Notes: generated by a model from the letters alone, not told the origin. 55,785 bases of DNA from Gyrodactylus bullatarudis (GCA_012064415.1 SSNU01000206.1:1-55785), one strand, 5' to 3'. Counted from the first letter of the stretch, positions 9,851 to 20,640 are shown. A program made the numbers and translations.

Positions 9851-10004
9851 GATAAATCAGGAAGACATGAACGTGCAACAATGTTGGTGATACAAATCCA
9901 AATGTTGATATATTTTAAAACAACTTATAATCATTAATGTCAATCTGAGTTTGTTTGAATATTTACAGTTTTTAACATTTACTATTAATTCAAGCTACAT
10001 ATCA
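9850..10004 (-). repeat. 5' LTR of the gypsy-type element
   Basis: 155 bp direct repeat of 7298-7452 with about five differences including two compensating single-base indels. It is followed on the outside by ACTGC (10005-10009). Confidence 0.9.
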
Positions 10005-10009
10005 ACTGC

Positions 10010-10954
10010 GAAATGACCAGTTTATTTTCAAATGCCTTTTTGCTACATTACAAACCTTACATAGGGTGGTGTGGCTTTTGTACCCAGACAGATTTTCTAA
10101 GGTCAACCCTTGCTGACTTGTGAGTGATAGGTGTTATTGATTACATTAGTCTATCTTGCATTGTTTATTTAACTCTAGTTTCTCTCACATTTATATGGGG
10201 AGGGGGTCTTTCTTTCCAGTCATTTTTTTCGATTTGAATATGTTATGGGTTGATCAAAAGGAATTGGCAACAAAAACTGAGTATCAAAAGGAAAGACAGA
10301 TTCACTAAGAAACAAAATTGGTAAGATTGCCTAACCTACTTGATAATGTGCCTAAATTTAATTCCACTCAAATGTCAAAAAGTCAGAAGAAGTCCCTTGA
10401 TGAGGAACTCATTTTCAACTCCACAAAAGTTGTTGAACCAAATTATGAAACAAATGAGCATGTAGTTGAAACTACGTCTCCAGGTAATCAACTTCAGATG
10501 TCATCCCCAGAAACAGTTACAGTTGATGAAAAGATGCAGTGGGTAGTTATAAATAGACACTTTCCTTACAAAACGATAATTGCAGTCCCTACCCCTCCTC
10601 ATCAATTCAAAAATCCTCAACTTTCATCCGAATATAGCTTCTTACATAACTACGCAAAACAAAGAATCGAAAATCCAATAATGCACTGAGAGAAATGGGA
10701 AATATCAAGACTGAATCAAAGAAACTTTCTCATATAATAAAATAATCTATTTGGTCCTGATGCGTTATCTTTATATTGAACGAATAAAAAACTAATCCTT
10801 AATCGAACTAGGAGTTAGAATTTCTTATTGTAGTGTTATGATATAGGAAAGCAGTACCAGTGGGGAGACCTTGCATGAAAACCTAATATCAATCTTTACT
10901 TAAAAAAGTATAATGCTTCATGTGAACAACCAGATTAAGGTTATTTTTTGAGAG
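10010..10954. other. Unassigned region with one short open frame
   Basis: Contains an open frame at 10318-10689 (+), about 120 codons, first ATG at about 10372. It encodes an Asn/Ser/Thr/Glu-rich, low-complexity protein (MSKSQKKSLDEELIF...) with no motif I recognise. It could be the tail of a mobile-element ORF. No promoter or splice signals decide whether it is expressed. 10225-10262 is the mate of the inverted repeat arm at 7255-7297. Confidence 0.3.
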
Positions 10955-11330
10955 AGGCTTGAAAACAATAGCTGAGCTAGCTATAAGCCTTGATGTTTAT
11001 CAATTTTGAATTTCATCGAGAAAATGGTGTTTTGAGTGTGTGTTTACTACTTATCCTAAGTATTCTCGATATTGTAAAATTGATGGTGGATTTACCATGT
11101 ACGTGTAAATAGTGACCGAATTAATATAGCTCTCACTCTTTATCTCTCGTCTAAATTTTTCAATAACCAACATTATGCGACCAGAGATGAAAATACTTGT
11201 TGATGACCAATGAATGAACACAGTCTAGTAAATCAACACTTTATTTCTTTATATCCAATGAAATTTTAACAGTATGCTTGTCAGGTTAAAATAATGAGAT
11301 TCTGAAATTTTGAAAACTTTTAAGCGTTTG
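10955..11330 (+). repeat. Left block of a large inverted repeat around the Tc1 element
   Basis: Blocks GAGAGGCTTGAAAACAATAG...GTGACCGAATTAAT (10955-11120) and CTAGTAAATCAACAC...GAAAACTTTTAA (11225-11330) both occur in inverted orientation at 13822-14100, but in swapped order. The piece between them (11121-11224, CTCACTCTTTATCTCTCGTC...ATGCGACCAGAGATG) occurs inverted at 12186-12286. Variants of the latter lie at 23225-23300, 32255-32320 and 36640-36690, so it belongs to a dispersed family. Confidence 0.65.
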
Positions 11331-12286
11331 GATTTCGAGAAATATTCTAATTTGTGTTTGACTGAATTTAAGATTTTAAAAATTTTATTGAAGCTCGCAT
11401 AAAAATTCTTAAAGAAATGTAATAAAATGCGAAAAATTCTCTACAACTCACTGCCCCAAATCTTTCAGCTATCAGCTTTAGTTTAGGAGTTATGCATGAT
11501 AGTATCTCTCTAATTTCAGTTTTTTAGTAAAATCATAAATTTCAAATCTCTTTTTGAAGCTGTTTCCTAACACTGGAAAATTTGAAAAAATGAGGAAATA
11601 CATCATTTTGTGCAAATTTATGATTTAAGATTTAAAAAATCACATATTATTTTCCAACCATATTTTGCATAGGATATATGTTTAAGAACATAAATAATAC
11701 TTTCATAATCCTCCTTTTTTGTTCTTGAATAACATTCATCTACCTTTTATTTCATTTATCATTAAATAAAATGACATTGTTTTAGTGAAGGAAAGTGAAC
11801 ACGTGAAAAAATAATTCAATCATACCTTTATTTTCAATAAGTTCACTCCTAAGAAAATATGCAGAAATTGCATTTGTAAAATTTCATCTCAAGCCTCTTC
11901 GAATTTTAAGCCTAAGATATGGACTGATCCAATAGACCATGATGAATATTGTTACTTTTGTATCACTATTAGAATAGCATCTGGGCAGTCTATATCTTAT
12001 ATAATTCCTAAATTATGTATTTAAGTGGATTTTCGGACGATTTTGAACAACTACGTGAATCACTCCAACGTAACAACTCATTGCCCCAAACCTTTCAGCT
12101 ATCAGCTTTAGTTTAGAAGTTATGTTTGATAAGTACAGTATGACCTCTAAGATAGGCGTAAAAAACTATCCCTCCCTCTCCTACTAGACTGTGTTCATTC
12201 ATTGGTCATCAACAAGTATTTTCATCTCTGGTCGCATAATGTTGGTTATTGAAAAATGTAGACGAGAGATAAAGAGTGAGAGCTAT
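11331..12286. other. No gene; internal direct repeat
   Basis: A block of about 60 bp (GCCCCAAATCTTTCAGCTAT, then CAGCTTTAGTTTA and AGTTATG) occurs at about 11448-11507 and again in direct orientation at 12072-12130. 12186-12286 is the inverted mate of 11121-11224. No coding signal. Confidence 0.45.
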
Positions 12287-13815
12287 ATAGTGGCCGCCAA
12301 AAAAAAGTTTTCACTTAAAAAACTTGTTGTTGTTTGGTTATTTTAAATGGTATTTAGTTGCAAAATAGTTCATTGAGCAATATATTCAAATATCTAATAT
12401 AGTAATTTTTTTTTCGATTTGATTCATTCATAAATACAAAATTAAGAAATTACCGTTTTCATTGAAATTTATATTGACAAAGTAAAGTTTTGACTTTTAT
12501 TTAGTGAAATCTCCATCATTTTGAACCACTGATAAGCATCTTTTTGGCATAGATTTATTGAAATTTATAATAGTTTCTCTCTCTATTGAATTGCACTCTC
12601 TAAATATGCACTGTATTAATTCATCTTTATTACTGAACTGTCTACCATTTGCATAGACTTTTTGTGCTAGAATTACCCAGAGATTTTCAATTGGGTTCAA
12701 ATCTGGACTTCTAGATGGCCATTCAAGCAAAATGATTCCGTGTTCTCGAAAACAACTTTTGGTAGAAATTGATCGATGACAAGGGGCGTTATCCTGTTGA
12801 AAAATTAAATTTGAATTCACGAGCTCCTCTTTAAAAGGTAGAATACTCTCTTCTAAAACTTTTTGATAAGAATTTGAATCAAGTTTATGATCAACAACAA
12901 CCAAACGGCCAACATTTTCGTTTGTTATAAAACCCCATACCATTACAGTTTTTCCATCAAATCCTCTCTTAATCCTGGTTGGCTTAGGTACAGATTTGTC
13001 AATCCAATATACACTGAGACCGCCTGGCCCATCCAAGTTGAACTTCTTCTCATCAAAAAGATAACCTTTCCCCAATTTTGATTTTCGATAATTTTCTTGC
13101 AAGCCCAGTCTTTACGAGAAATTTTATCATTCTCACATAATTTAGGAGTCAGTTTTGGTTTTCCCGAATATAAATTTTGTTCATTTTTTAAGAATCGACG
13201 AATCGTTCGATTGCTAGCTTTCAAATTAAACTGTTGTTTTATTTGTGTGGTCGTTTTTCTCCCGTTGACAGCCATCAACCTGATTCTTTTTTAAGAGAAT
13301 TAGGAATTATTCGTTTTAGCCCTCTTTTTCGATTGGATTTTCTTGAAGAAAATAAGTTGTTTATGGTTGTTGAAGAAGATCCTAATTCTCTGGCAAACAT
13401 ACGGTGGCTGATACCCTTTGATTTCAGTGATGACGCCAATTCTTTTTCAAAATTGCTTAGTTTTGAATTCTTCGGTCTTTCGCTTTGCATTTTGAATTTG
13501 TTTCAGAATAATTAATGTAAGAATACTTGCAAATAAATATCTGATCAGCGAATTAATTTTCCTGATACAAGAATCTTCTCACAAACAAGAAGTAGAAAGT
13601 TTAAAATGTGAAAACTTTATTTTGTCAATATAAATTTCAATGAAAACGGTAATTTCTTAATTTTGTATTTATGAATGAATCAAATCGAAAAAAAATTACT
13701 TTATTAGATATTTGCATATATTGCTCAATGAACTATTTTGCAACTAAATACCATTTAAAATAACCAAACAACAACAAGTTTTTAAAGTGAAAACTTTTTT
13801 TGGCCACCACAATAT
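12287..13815 (-). mobile_element. Complete Tc1-type DNA transposon with about 215-bp terminal inverted repeats
   Basis: 12287-12500 and 13600-13815 are imperfect inverted repeats, including AATTACCGTTTTCATTGAAA on one side and its complement on the other. The ends read TAGTGGCCGCC and GGTGGCCACAA-type sequence next to TA dinucleotides, as expected for Tc1/mariner insertion. The single gene inside runs on the minus strand. The element lies in the loop of larger inverted repeats. Confidence 0.8.
12497..13490 (-). pseudogene. Tc1 (DD34E) transposase, nearly complete, two frameshifts
   Basis: Three overlapping minus-strand frames give a protein of about the normal Tc1 length (340 residues). 13275-13490 is an N-terminal helix-turn-helix (SKGISHRMFARELGSSSTTI). 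12943-13278 is the second helix-turn-helix (KTTTQIKQQFNLKASNRTIR). 12497-13102 is the catalytic domain with DEKKFNLDGP (first Asp), FQQDNAPCHRS (second Asp) and RSPDLNPIENLW (Glu, 34 residues after the second Asp). Frameshifts near 13275 and 13000 break it; no stop lies inside the catalytic part. It would cut and paste the element at TA sites in the nucleus. Confidence 0.9.
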
Positions 13816-13821
13816 TAATTC

Positions 13822-14100
13822 GGTCACTATATACACGTACATGGTAAATCCACCATCAATTTTACAATATCGAGAATACTTAGGATAAGTAGTAAACACA
13901 CACTCAAAACACCATTTTTTCGATGAAATTCAAAATTGATAAACATCAAGGCTTATAGCTAGCTCAACTATTGTTTTCAAGCCTCTTTCGAAAAATTAAA
14001 AGTTTTCAAAACTTCAGAATCTCATTATTTTAACCTGACAAGCATACTGTCAAAATTTCCTCGGGTATAAAGAAAAAAGTGTTGATTTGCTAGACTGTGT
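13822..14100 (-). repeat. Right block of the inverted repeat around Tc1
   Basis: Inverted relative to 10955-11330, with the two sub-blocks adjacent here instead of separated by about 105 bp. High similarity over about 270 bp. Confidence 0.65.
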
Positions 14101-14940
14101 AATGGTATAGTTAATTCGATATTTTTAACAAATATATTAACAAATACAAGTTTACTATTATCCGATATGAATGAAACAAAATTACTGACTCAATAGTAAT
14201 TTTACTTTAAAAATATCATTCATTAACTAAATAATTCGATTAATCAAATTAAGAAACTAGATTAACGTTGTACTATCTTATCAATTTAATATGCAGACTA
14301 TATTAGATATTTAACTAAATTGTGATTAGATTCAATGATTTTTTATGTTGAAATTGCAGTTAATTACTCAGATGATGAAACGCTAAAATCATTCAATAAC
14401 GATTCTTTCTCAACCTCAACTCGAAGAAAGAATGGAAAGGGGACCTACAATATATCTTTCGATTACTTCATCGGTAAAAATCAAACGGGGGTCTGTAACT
14501 AAAGTCAGATTAAAAATGAATATTTTCTCTATTTTTATTTCAAATCTAGAAGCCGATCAATCAAACTTTGAACTTTTCTAGTTCCCATCTTTGGTGATAT
14601 TTTTGCATAAAACTTTGGTAAATTGCTGAACTTTTCACTCTACATCGAATGGTGTTTGTTTTATATAATTTAAAAATTATTATAATTGAAAATTATTATT
14701 CAAAATTTATTTTACTTTATAAGCAAATTTCAATGTGTTCAATATACCTTTAAGAGTTAGAACAGATATGATCAGAAAAAAATGCTTTTTCTAGTTAGCA
14801 TCAAATCTTTAAAAGAAAGATTACAAGTAACTATACTTTGAAAAAAAGAAGAGAAAATAAAAGAGTTAAATTAATCGATTATCTTTTTGCTATATATATA
14901 TATATATAATGTTCTAAAAGAACTAAGTTTTCTCAAAGTC
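14101..14940. other. No gene; contains a dispersed repeat
   Basis: About 14470-14640 (CATCGGTAAAAATC..., TAACTAAAGTCAGATTAAAAA, TTTGAAC) is similar to 47880-48040 in the same orientation. A short (TA)n tract is at about 14892-14908. Confidence 0.4.
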
Positions 14941-14951
14941 GAAAAATTCTC

Positions 14952-15221
14952 ATGATTTCAAAAGAGAGTTATGAAGATTTGAAAATAATCGGTTTTAAAT
15001 ATATTTTATTAAATTTTTTAAAATCTTTATCCATGAAATATGATGAGTATAAATTGTATTTTTTATTTTATCATGAAGACTTCTCTAAAATCATGAGTTA
15101 TAAAGGACGCCTTTTAGTAGACTGGCATCAATTTGAAAGTTTCACATTGAAATTGAACATTCTGTATTGTCGCATCGCATCATACCTTGACTATGGGATG
15201 AAGATTTTAAGCGTTCCATAA
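14952..15221 (+). CDS. Unrecognised open frame, 89 codons
   Basis: ATG start, aromatic- and Lys/Tyr-rich protein (MISKESYEDLKIIGF... KYDEYKLYFLFYHEDF... LLVDWHQFES). I do not recognise a family. In AT-rich DNA a frame of this length can arise by chance. It weakly resembles the product of 25820-26044 (a FLK motif, then acidic and aromatic residues, then GR.L.W), which is the only support for it being real. Confidence 0.2.
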   Translation: MISKESYEDLKIIGFKYILLNFLKSLSMKYDEYKLYFLFYHEDFSKIMSYKGRLLVDWHQFESFTLKLNILYCRIASYLDYGMKILSVP

Positions 15222-15712
15222 AGAGACAGATTTCTATGATGCCTCAGTATTATTCAAGCTATAAAGTAATAGACCTATAGGGAGACGATAAAGCTTCGGA
15301 AAAGGGTTTAGTACAAGTTTTTCAATTAAATCCAAATTAACTGTACTATTTCAGAGATTTCAGATTCCCCAATGGCTCAAAAATATTTTCCATCTAAGTA
15401 ACATCCATTCAAGTTTTAATTTCTATCTTAAAGCGATGAAAAATTAGTTCTTGTGGAACATTATGGCAAAAAGAATATAGTAAAAATGATTCAATTTGTG
15501 AATTTTATAATTACTCGAAGTTTGAGGGATAAATAATAATAATAAAGGGGGGTTTCATAAGAAACGATCAATATTTATAACTTAATTTTAAAATATTAAT
15601 TTTCAATGTGATATTTATAGATCCTACTACTCAAAGACGTGAGAAAAATGTTTTTTGAAATGTTATTTGAACCATATCATAGTAAATTTCTCTATTAATA
15701 TGTATCAAACTA
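15222..15712. other. No feature recognised
   Basis: AT-rich, no open frame or repeat that I can support. Confidence 0.3.
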
Positions 15713-15745
15713 TAGTGGTCAACGAAAAAATATTACCACTGTAAT
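15713..15745 (+). repeat. Possible Tc1 terminus
   Basis: AGTGGTCAACG...CCACT resembles the Tc1 ends at 3943 and 12287 and forms a short hairpin. It could be the left end of the Tc1 relic whose coding region starts near 16430, but no matching right end was found. Confidence 0.3.
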
Positions 15746-16044
15746 TTGACTATTTTTATAAGTCATGATGGAAGAAATTTTATATCGAATTGTATGTGGT
15801 GATAGGTATGAGTGAAGATGGTGTAGTTGGTATAGTCATATATTGAATGAAGACTGTGTTATTTTTGTAGCAATGAGATATGTTAGCAAAAGGCTAATAG
15901 AAAGTACATTAGATAATAAAGAGAGAGATTCAAAGTTTTTTTGACCCTCACATGGAATTAGAGAAAAATCACGTAGACAAATTTTGGGGTCAAAAAGCTT
16001 TTTAATTTTCCAATTTTTTGGAAAAAATTGTAACTTTTTTGATT

Positions 16045-16320
16045 AAAATAGTCAGATCATAAACAATCAGAACAGCATGGGTAAAAATTTTCTTTTTATA
16101 CATAAATTCACATTTTACACAGCGGCTTTGTACTTTTCGATCATTGGATCCGGGGTATAGCTCGCATCTAGTTCTTTTGTTGCTTTTGCATATACTATTG
16201 TTTTTAGGGTTCTCAAATGAGGTTTCCTGAATAGTGTTAATCTTGTTTTTGAGTTGGAGAGAAAAAGTTTTGACGAATTCTCTTCTCGAATATTTCCTTT
16301 TATTCAATGTATTTGGTCAT
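16045..16320 (-). pseudogene. piggyBac-type transposase C-terminal cysteine-rich fragment
   Basis: Minus-strand frame with KRTRCELYPGSNDRKVQSRC followed by VKC, a spacing like the piggyBac C-terminal zinc-binding segment (RxxC..CP...DRK...C..C). Some expected Cys/His positions are lost (CELY instead of CxxC; KKIFTHA where C..H is expected). The upstream catalytic domain is not visible. It fits with the TTAA-flanked MITEs at 32616 and 46948, which need a piggyBac enzyme. Family call is inference from this short motif. Confidence 0.4.
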
Positions 16321-16429
16321 TATTTACAGTTATGTTTGTTTTAGGAATACAAAGAAGAAATTTAGAAATAAATTGAAAAGCAAAGGAATTGGATATAGTT
16401 GAAATTGTTTGGGGTCAAAATAACCACAA

Positions 16430-17172
16430 ATTCTGTGCGAGGGTTAGTCAAACTTTTTCAACTTGGAAACCTGATTTATGAGGTTGTTTGAAGAGAGATC
16501 CTAATGTCTTCTGGGGGAGACCCAAAACAGTTCTGAATATAAAAATAGGAGATAAAGATGCTAGGAAAGATTGGACAACTAATAAAATAGTCGAAAATCA
16601 AGACTGGTCCAAAGTTATCCTCTCAGATGAGAAAAAAACAATTTAGATGGTTCTGATAGACTAACTTCATGCTGGATTGATAAATGCCAAAGCCTACACG
16701 TACGAAGAGAGGATTCAGAGGCAATAGTGTTATGGTTTGGGGATTTATAACAGCTGAAAGTACTGGTAATATTTTTATAATATATGAAAAACTTAATTCG
16801 ATTTCCTATCAAAAGTTGCTAGAAGATCAACTATTGTCCTTTGGAGAGCAAATAATCAATGACGCATTTTTCAGCAAGATAATGCGCCATGCCACCGATC
16901 TGTCTCAACAAAAAAGTGGTTTTCAGAAAAAAATATTGAACTATCAACTTGACTAGTTAGGAGCCCATATTTGAATCCCATTGAGAATCTCTGGGGAATT
17001 TTGACGCTGAAAGTATACTAGAATGAGAAAATATTTCTCATCAGGTACGAATTGGTTTAAATTCTTGGAGACTGGAAATCGATTGATGACGACATTATTG
17101 AAAGGTTTTATAAATCGATGTCGAAAAGATGTTTTAGTGTTATTCTAATTAACGGAGCTTTTACAAAATAAA
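16430..17172 (+). pseudogene. Tc1 (DD34E) transposase relic
   Basis: Plus-strand frames: ARKDWTTNKIVENQDWSKV then ILSDEK (first Asp), KPTRTKRGFRGNSVMVWGFI, QQDNAPCH-like sequence read across a frameshift near 16868, then LNPIENLWGIL (Glu) near 16975, ending with a SKRCF-like motif near 17130. Stops near 16645, 16680 and 16955 and at least two frameshifts disable it. It is a different subfamily copy from 12497-13490. Confidence 0.8.
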
Positions 17173-17337
17173 AAGTGGTAACATTCAATTTGTCGTTTTT
17201 TATTTGAATGAAAAATAGTAAAAAGGAATTCTGAGAACTATGCATGATATAAAACTACAAATATTTGTATCAAATGAAAGTAAATTTAATTATCTACAAT
17301 TCGATAAAAAATAGCTTCCATTGTGACCTAGAGTAAC

Positions 17338-17478
17338 CGAGTAATGGTCAAATATAGTGAATCTATCTGAAATTATACACTGAGCATGTACCATATTTTT
17401 TTTCTGTGTATAATCACACAGACAATTTAGAATATTTTCATAACGTTCTTTGAGTGGCATATAAATGTTCACCTTGTG
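17338..17478 (-). pseudogene. Possible Merlin (IS1016-like) transposase fragment
   Basis: The minus-strand frame MPLKERYENILNCLCDY, then CIISDRFTIFDHYSVTLGHN, recalls the ISXO2/Merlin core pattern R..E.LL..I....II SD...Y..L...GH. There is no further domain, and spacing is slightly longer than usual. Low-confidence assignment. Confidence 0.25.
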
Positions 17479-17606
17479 TTTTAGTTTGTAAATACTTCAT
17501 TAAATGCAAGAGAGAGAGATAATGGTATAATATTATTATCTGGTTAAAAAATTAAATATAAACCTGTAAATTAACTATATTGTTTTTCCTATAATCAATT
17601 CGGTAC

Positions 17607-17665
17607 AAACGTTGGCACTTCCTATAGATTCTCGTCCGAGCAGTTTCATTAGACTCAGTTACTCT
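17607..17665 (-). repeat. Direct repeat flanking PLE-D (copy 1)
   Basis: ATTCTCGTCCGAGCAGTTTC with GTTGGCACT before it recurs at 19290-19345. The pair brackets PLE-D like the pseudo-LTRs of Penelope elements. The minus strand has CTAATGA, one base off a hammerhead CTGANGA box. Confidence 0.45.
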
Positions 17666-17824
17666 CAGTCAAGAAAGTTCAAGGACATGTAAATTCAATA
17701 CTGTGATGCAGATAAATTTTCCATGAATTTATTAGGATAACAATTTCTCGCTCTTTTAGACTCAATGCAGATAGAGATATATGTAACTCGTACATTCATA
17801 TCTCACGCTTTGCCCAATAAATAA

Positions 17825-17985
17825 TAATAATTTTGAGCCAAATAGTTCTTTAGGGAGCTGTTCGGCATAGATTGACTATTGGACTTGGCTTGCTACATGA
17901 CTTCATTGTCCTCTGGCTTGTATTGGTATATCTATAGAAAAAGAAAGTGGAGGTAGGTGTAGTATTTCTTTAAAAAATATTCAAA
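17825..17985 (+). repeat. Dispersed repeat, copy 1
   Basis: About 160 bp containing AGTTCTTTAGGGAGCTGTTC and ATATCTATAGAAAAAGAAAG is similar to 25445-25620 in the same orientation. No coding content. Confidence 0.55.
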
Positions 17986-18029
17986 AGACTTCATAGTCAG
18001 GTAGCGAGCGAAAAACTTTATAGGCAATA

Positions 18030-19250
18030 AATTACAAGTTAATATTTGAATAAACACGAACTAGAGAACAACCTGTCATATTTAAAATCAGTATTTTGCA
18101 CGCAATTTTCTTTGCTATCAGACTTTTACGTTTTCTACCTCCTTTACCATTTGAAGGTACAGTCTTTTCCCCATTTCTGATACTGCTAATTATAGGTTGA
18201 GAACTAATTCGATTTTCAACTAACTTTGATTTTTCAGTATTTGCACTTTCATTCTCAATCATAATTTTTGTTGGGGCCAAAGATTGGAGTTGATTAAAAT
18301 AAGACGTAGTTTTAACTAATTGCTCTTTTGGTTCAATTATTACTTCGACTTCATTTCCATTTTGTTTTCATGTTGAACTAGCAATAGGATATTTTTTAAG
18401 TAGCTTTGCCTTTTTTTCAAGCTTACTTTTGTTTGTAAATCGACTCATACCTGTAAGTCCTAGCTTTGTTGCAAAAACCTTCTATTTACATAAGACTGGA
18501 TTCAATTTCTTATTGAAGTAGGTCTCAGCTTTGTCCAAGAAATCTGCTTTCATGTTGCACGGGTCACTAGGGTTTGCTTGCAACTACGGGTGATATACGA
18601 TATAAATTTTTGAACGAAGCGGTACTGTTTTACACTGATTTACAATGAAAATTGTATGATGAAATTGTATGCAGTTGGACGTAAATATCATTTTACAAAT
18701 TTTATTCAATTATTGAATGAATTTTTGACTCGTAATTCTAAAAAATTATCCGACAAAATAAGATATCTCCCTTACATGAAACAGGATGCTGAAGTTGTGA
18801 TGTATCACGGAGGTGTTCTTGGACAGCAGAACCTTTATTACCTGGGCTCAAGTGTTCGTTGATTCTTGCCTTCACTGGTCTCACTGTTTGGCCCACATGA
18901 ATCGATTCACATTTGCACTTTAACAAATATATAACACCTCTCTTCTCAAGCTATGGGACAGGATGAGTTTAGTTGTTTATGGCAGTATTTGTAGTTTTTT
19001 GCCTGGGAATGCTCTCTTAGTTATTTCAAAGAGCTTGTTGTTTAATATTTGGTGAGCTGCATCCCCTTTGGAGGGAACTCTCAAGTAAATCGGGGTGAGT
19101 TCCTCAATCTCTTTGTCTGCTTTTACTTTAAGATTTGAGTGTTTATCAATAAATACGTCTGAAGTAGTCTTTTATTGATAATTCTCTCATTACCTGTTTA
19201 TCTTCTTTCTTGTAAACTTTTGAATTTATTCATTCAATTTTCATTTCTCA
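18030..19250 (-). pseudogene. Penelope-like element PLE-D: thumb, GIY-YIG endonuclease and C-terminal tail
   Basis: Minus strand from 19250: thumb/linker (EIEELTPIYLRVPSKGD, NNKLFEITKRAFPGKKLQ), then after stops the endonuclease with CKCESIHVGQTVRPVKARINEHL (18738-18926). After a non-similar stretch of about 150 bp comes the endonuclease C-terminus KAETYFNKKLNPVLCK, ATKLGLTGMSRFTNKSKL, and a polar tail with SSQPIISS and KGGRKRKSL. PLE-C has the same order (AESHFIMKLKPNLCVQKELA, then ISQPIIRQRRK). The RT catalytic part is absent (5' truncated), and stops and frameshifts are present. Confidence 0.75.
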
Positions 19251-19289
19251 CAAGACATACAGGACTGAAACTTAGAAAAGGCATAAACT

Positions 19290-19345
19290 GCGTTGGCACT
19301 GACCTCTTTCTATAGATTCTCGTCTGAGCAGTTTCATTAGAATTG
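19290..19345 (-). repeat. Direct repeat flanking PLE-D (copy 2)
   Basis: Matches 17607-17665 over about 45 bp (CTATAGATTCTCGTC.GAGCAG). Confidence 0.45.
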
Positions 19346-19999
19346 ATTCATCGAATTGAGATTATATGATGCTTGTCTTTCTTCAATCCACAATCTGGAA
19401 ACCAGAGAATTCAAAATTTAATTCAGTTATGTTAATTTGAGAGAAAATTAAGATTTTTTGTTCAACTTGGACGATATATTTGATTTAATAAGATTGATTA
19501 AGTTATAATTTCTCCAACTCATTAATAATTTTCAAGGATAAAAGTTGAAAAATCTCAAATTTAGATCATATTCCTCAAAGTAAGAAACTTGGATTTATCA
19601 AAACTATACATTATTCAAAAAATATACGTACATTTCTAGGTAAAGTGGAAATATTCATTGATTAAAATTTAAAAATAATAATATATATAGAGATATGTAA
19701 ATTCCAGATCACGTCAGTATCAATTCCTGGTTCATTATCCATTCCTTCATGTCCCATTGTTCCACCAGTGAAAAAAAACACTTTCGCGATAATTTAAACC
19801 GAAAGGTTCATAAAATAATATTTCACCCCTCATTAGAAAAATAATATATCAAACTACAGAATTATGTATAATTTATAAAAATAGCTTTTCACTGATGCCA
19901 ACTAGAGTTACTTAGAGAGGGGCTACTTTTTGGTAATGTATTCAAAAAATATTTAGAACGGTTTTTGTAAGCCTATTTGAGGCCTGAGGAAAAAATAAA
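19346..19999. other. No feature recognised
   Basis: AT-rich; no open frame or repeat with support. Confidence 0.35.
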
Positions 20000-20640
20000 C
20001 TAACTTTAAGGATCAGATACTCAGCAGAACCAAGACTTAGTAAGAAACGTATCCACAAAGTCCTGGAAATAGCCGAAGCCAAGCGAGTCAACGACGAGTC
20101 ACCCTCCTTATGTGCTCAAAAGATACTGGGCAGAAAGTTAGGCTTCACTGGTGTTAGCTTCCACAAGGCTTCCAGGATGATAAAAAAAGTCTCAGAAATA
20201 ACCTCAAAAATTTCAAACTAACCATCCCCCTTCAAACAAAAATTTGAAATCGAATCCTGGCGCTACATTTCCCTCTCCAGCACCAGTGGATACAACAAAA
20301 ACCAAAAACGGCCCTGTCTTCACATCCACACAAATCAGTGAAACCAACTATGATGGCCTAGCAACTCCGTTGGCTACAACCCAAATCTCAACATTAGTTG
20401 ATAATACTTCCTCTAGTTGCAAAAGCCCAAATACAAACATTCAATCAAGCCTACGATCCCCTGGCAACCGGGAACCAAATATAAGCCTTGATGATCGAAA
20501 AAGATATCTTTCCCAACCAGAAGTACAGACCGTCACTACTACGCGAAAAAGAAACCTCTCCATATCGCCTAAGCAACACAAAAAGACGGGGGGACAGAGG
20601 AAAGGATTATCAAACGGTAATCAAAAAATCATTGAGTCAT
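20000..20640 (+). pseudogene. PLE endonuclease C-terminus and tail (PLE-C/D-like)
   Basis: The plus-strand frame VNDESPSLCAQKILGRKLGF near 20100 aligns with the endonuclease C-terminus of PLE-C (PNLCVQKELARKLGF) and PLE-D (NPVLCK..VFATKLGL). It continues with SRMIKKVSEITSKISN and a stop. After a frameshift, 20244-20640 encodes a Thr/Ser-rich tail with RYLSQPEVQ followed by basic clusters, like the PLE-C tail. The GIY-YIG motif itself is not present upstream, so this is a 5'-truncated fragment. Confidence 0.6.

Larger units (their letters stand above)
7298..10004 (-). mobile_element. Short Ty3/gypsy-type LTR retrotransposon with target duplication ACTGC
   Basis: Direct repeats of 155 bp (7298-7452 and 9850-10004) start TG and end CA in element orientation and differ at about five positions. 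They are flanked by the 5-bp duplication ACTGC (7293-7297 and 10005-10009). Internal order on the minus strand is a gag-like ORF, post-protease region, RT, RNase H, HHCC zinc finger and DDE integrase, which is the Ty3/gypsy order. A primer-site-like TGGCGACATGGG directly follows the 5' LTR and a purine run GAAGGGAAGGA precedes the 3' LTR. At 2.7 kb it is about half the family's usual length: protease and the RT catalytic centre are deleted. High LTR similarity suggests recent movement, presumably helped in trans. Confidence 0.9.

Noticed and set aside
14892..14908. (TA)n tract as a regulatory or origin signal
   Set aside because: A short dinucleotide run is ordinary in such AT-rich DNA; no flanking structure supports a function.
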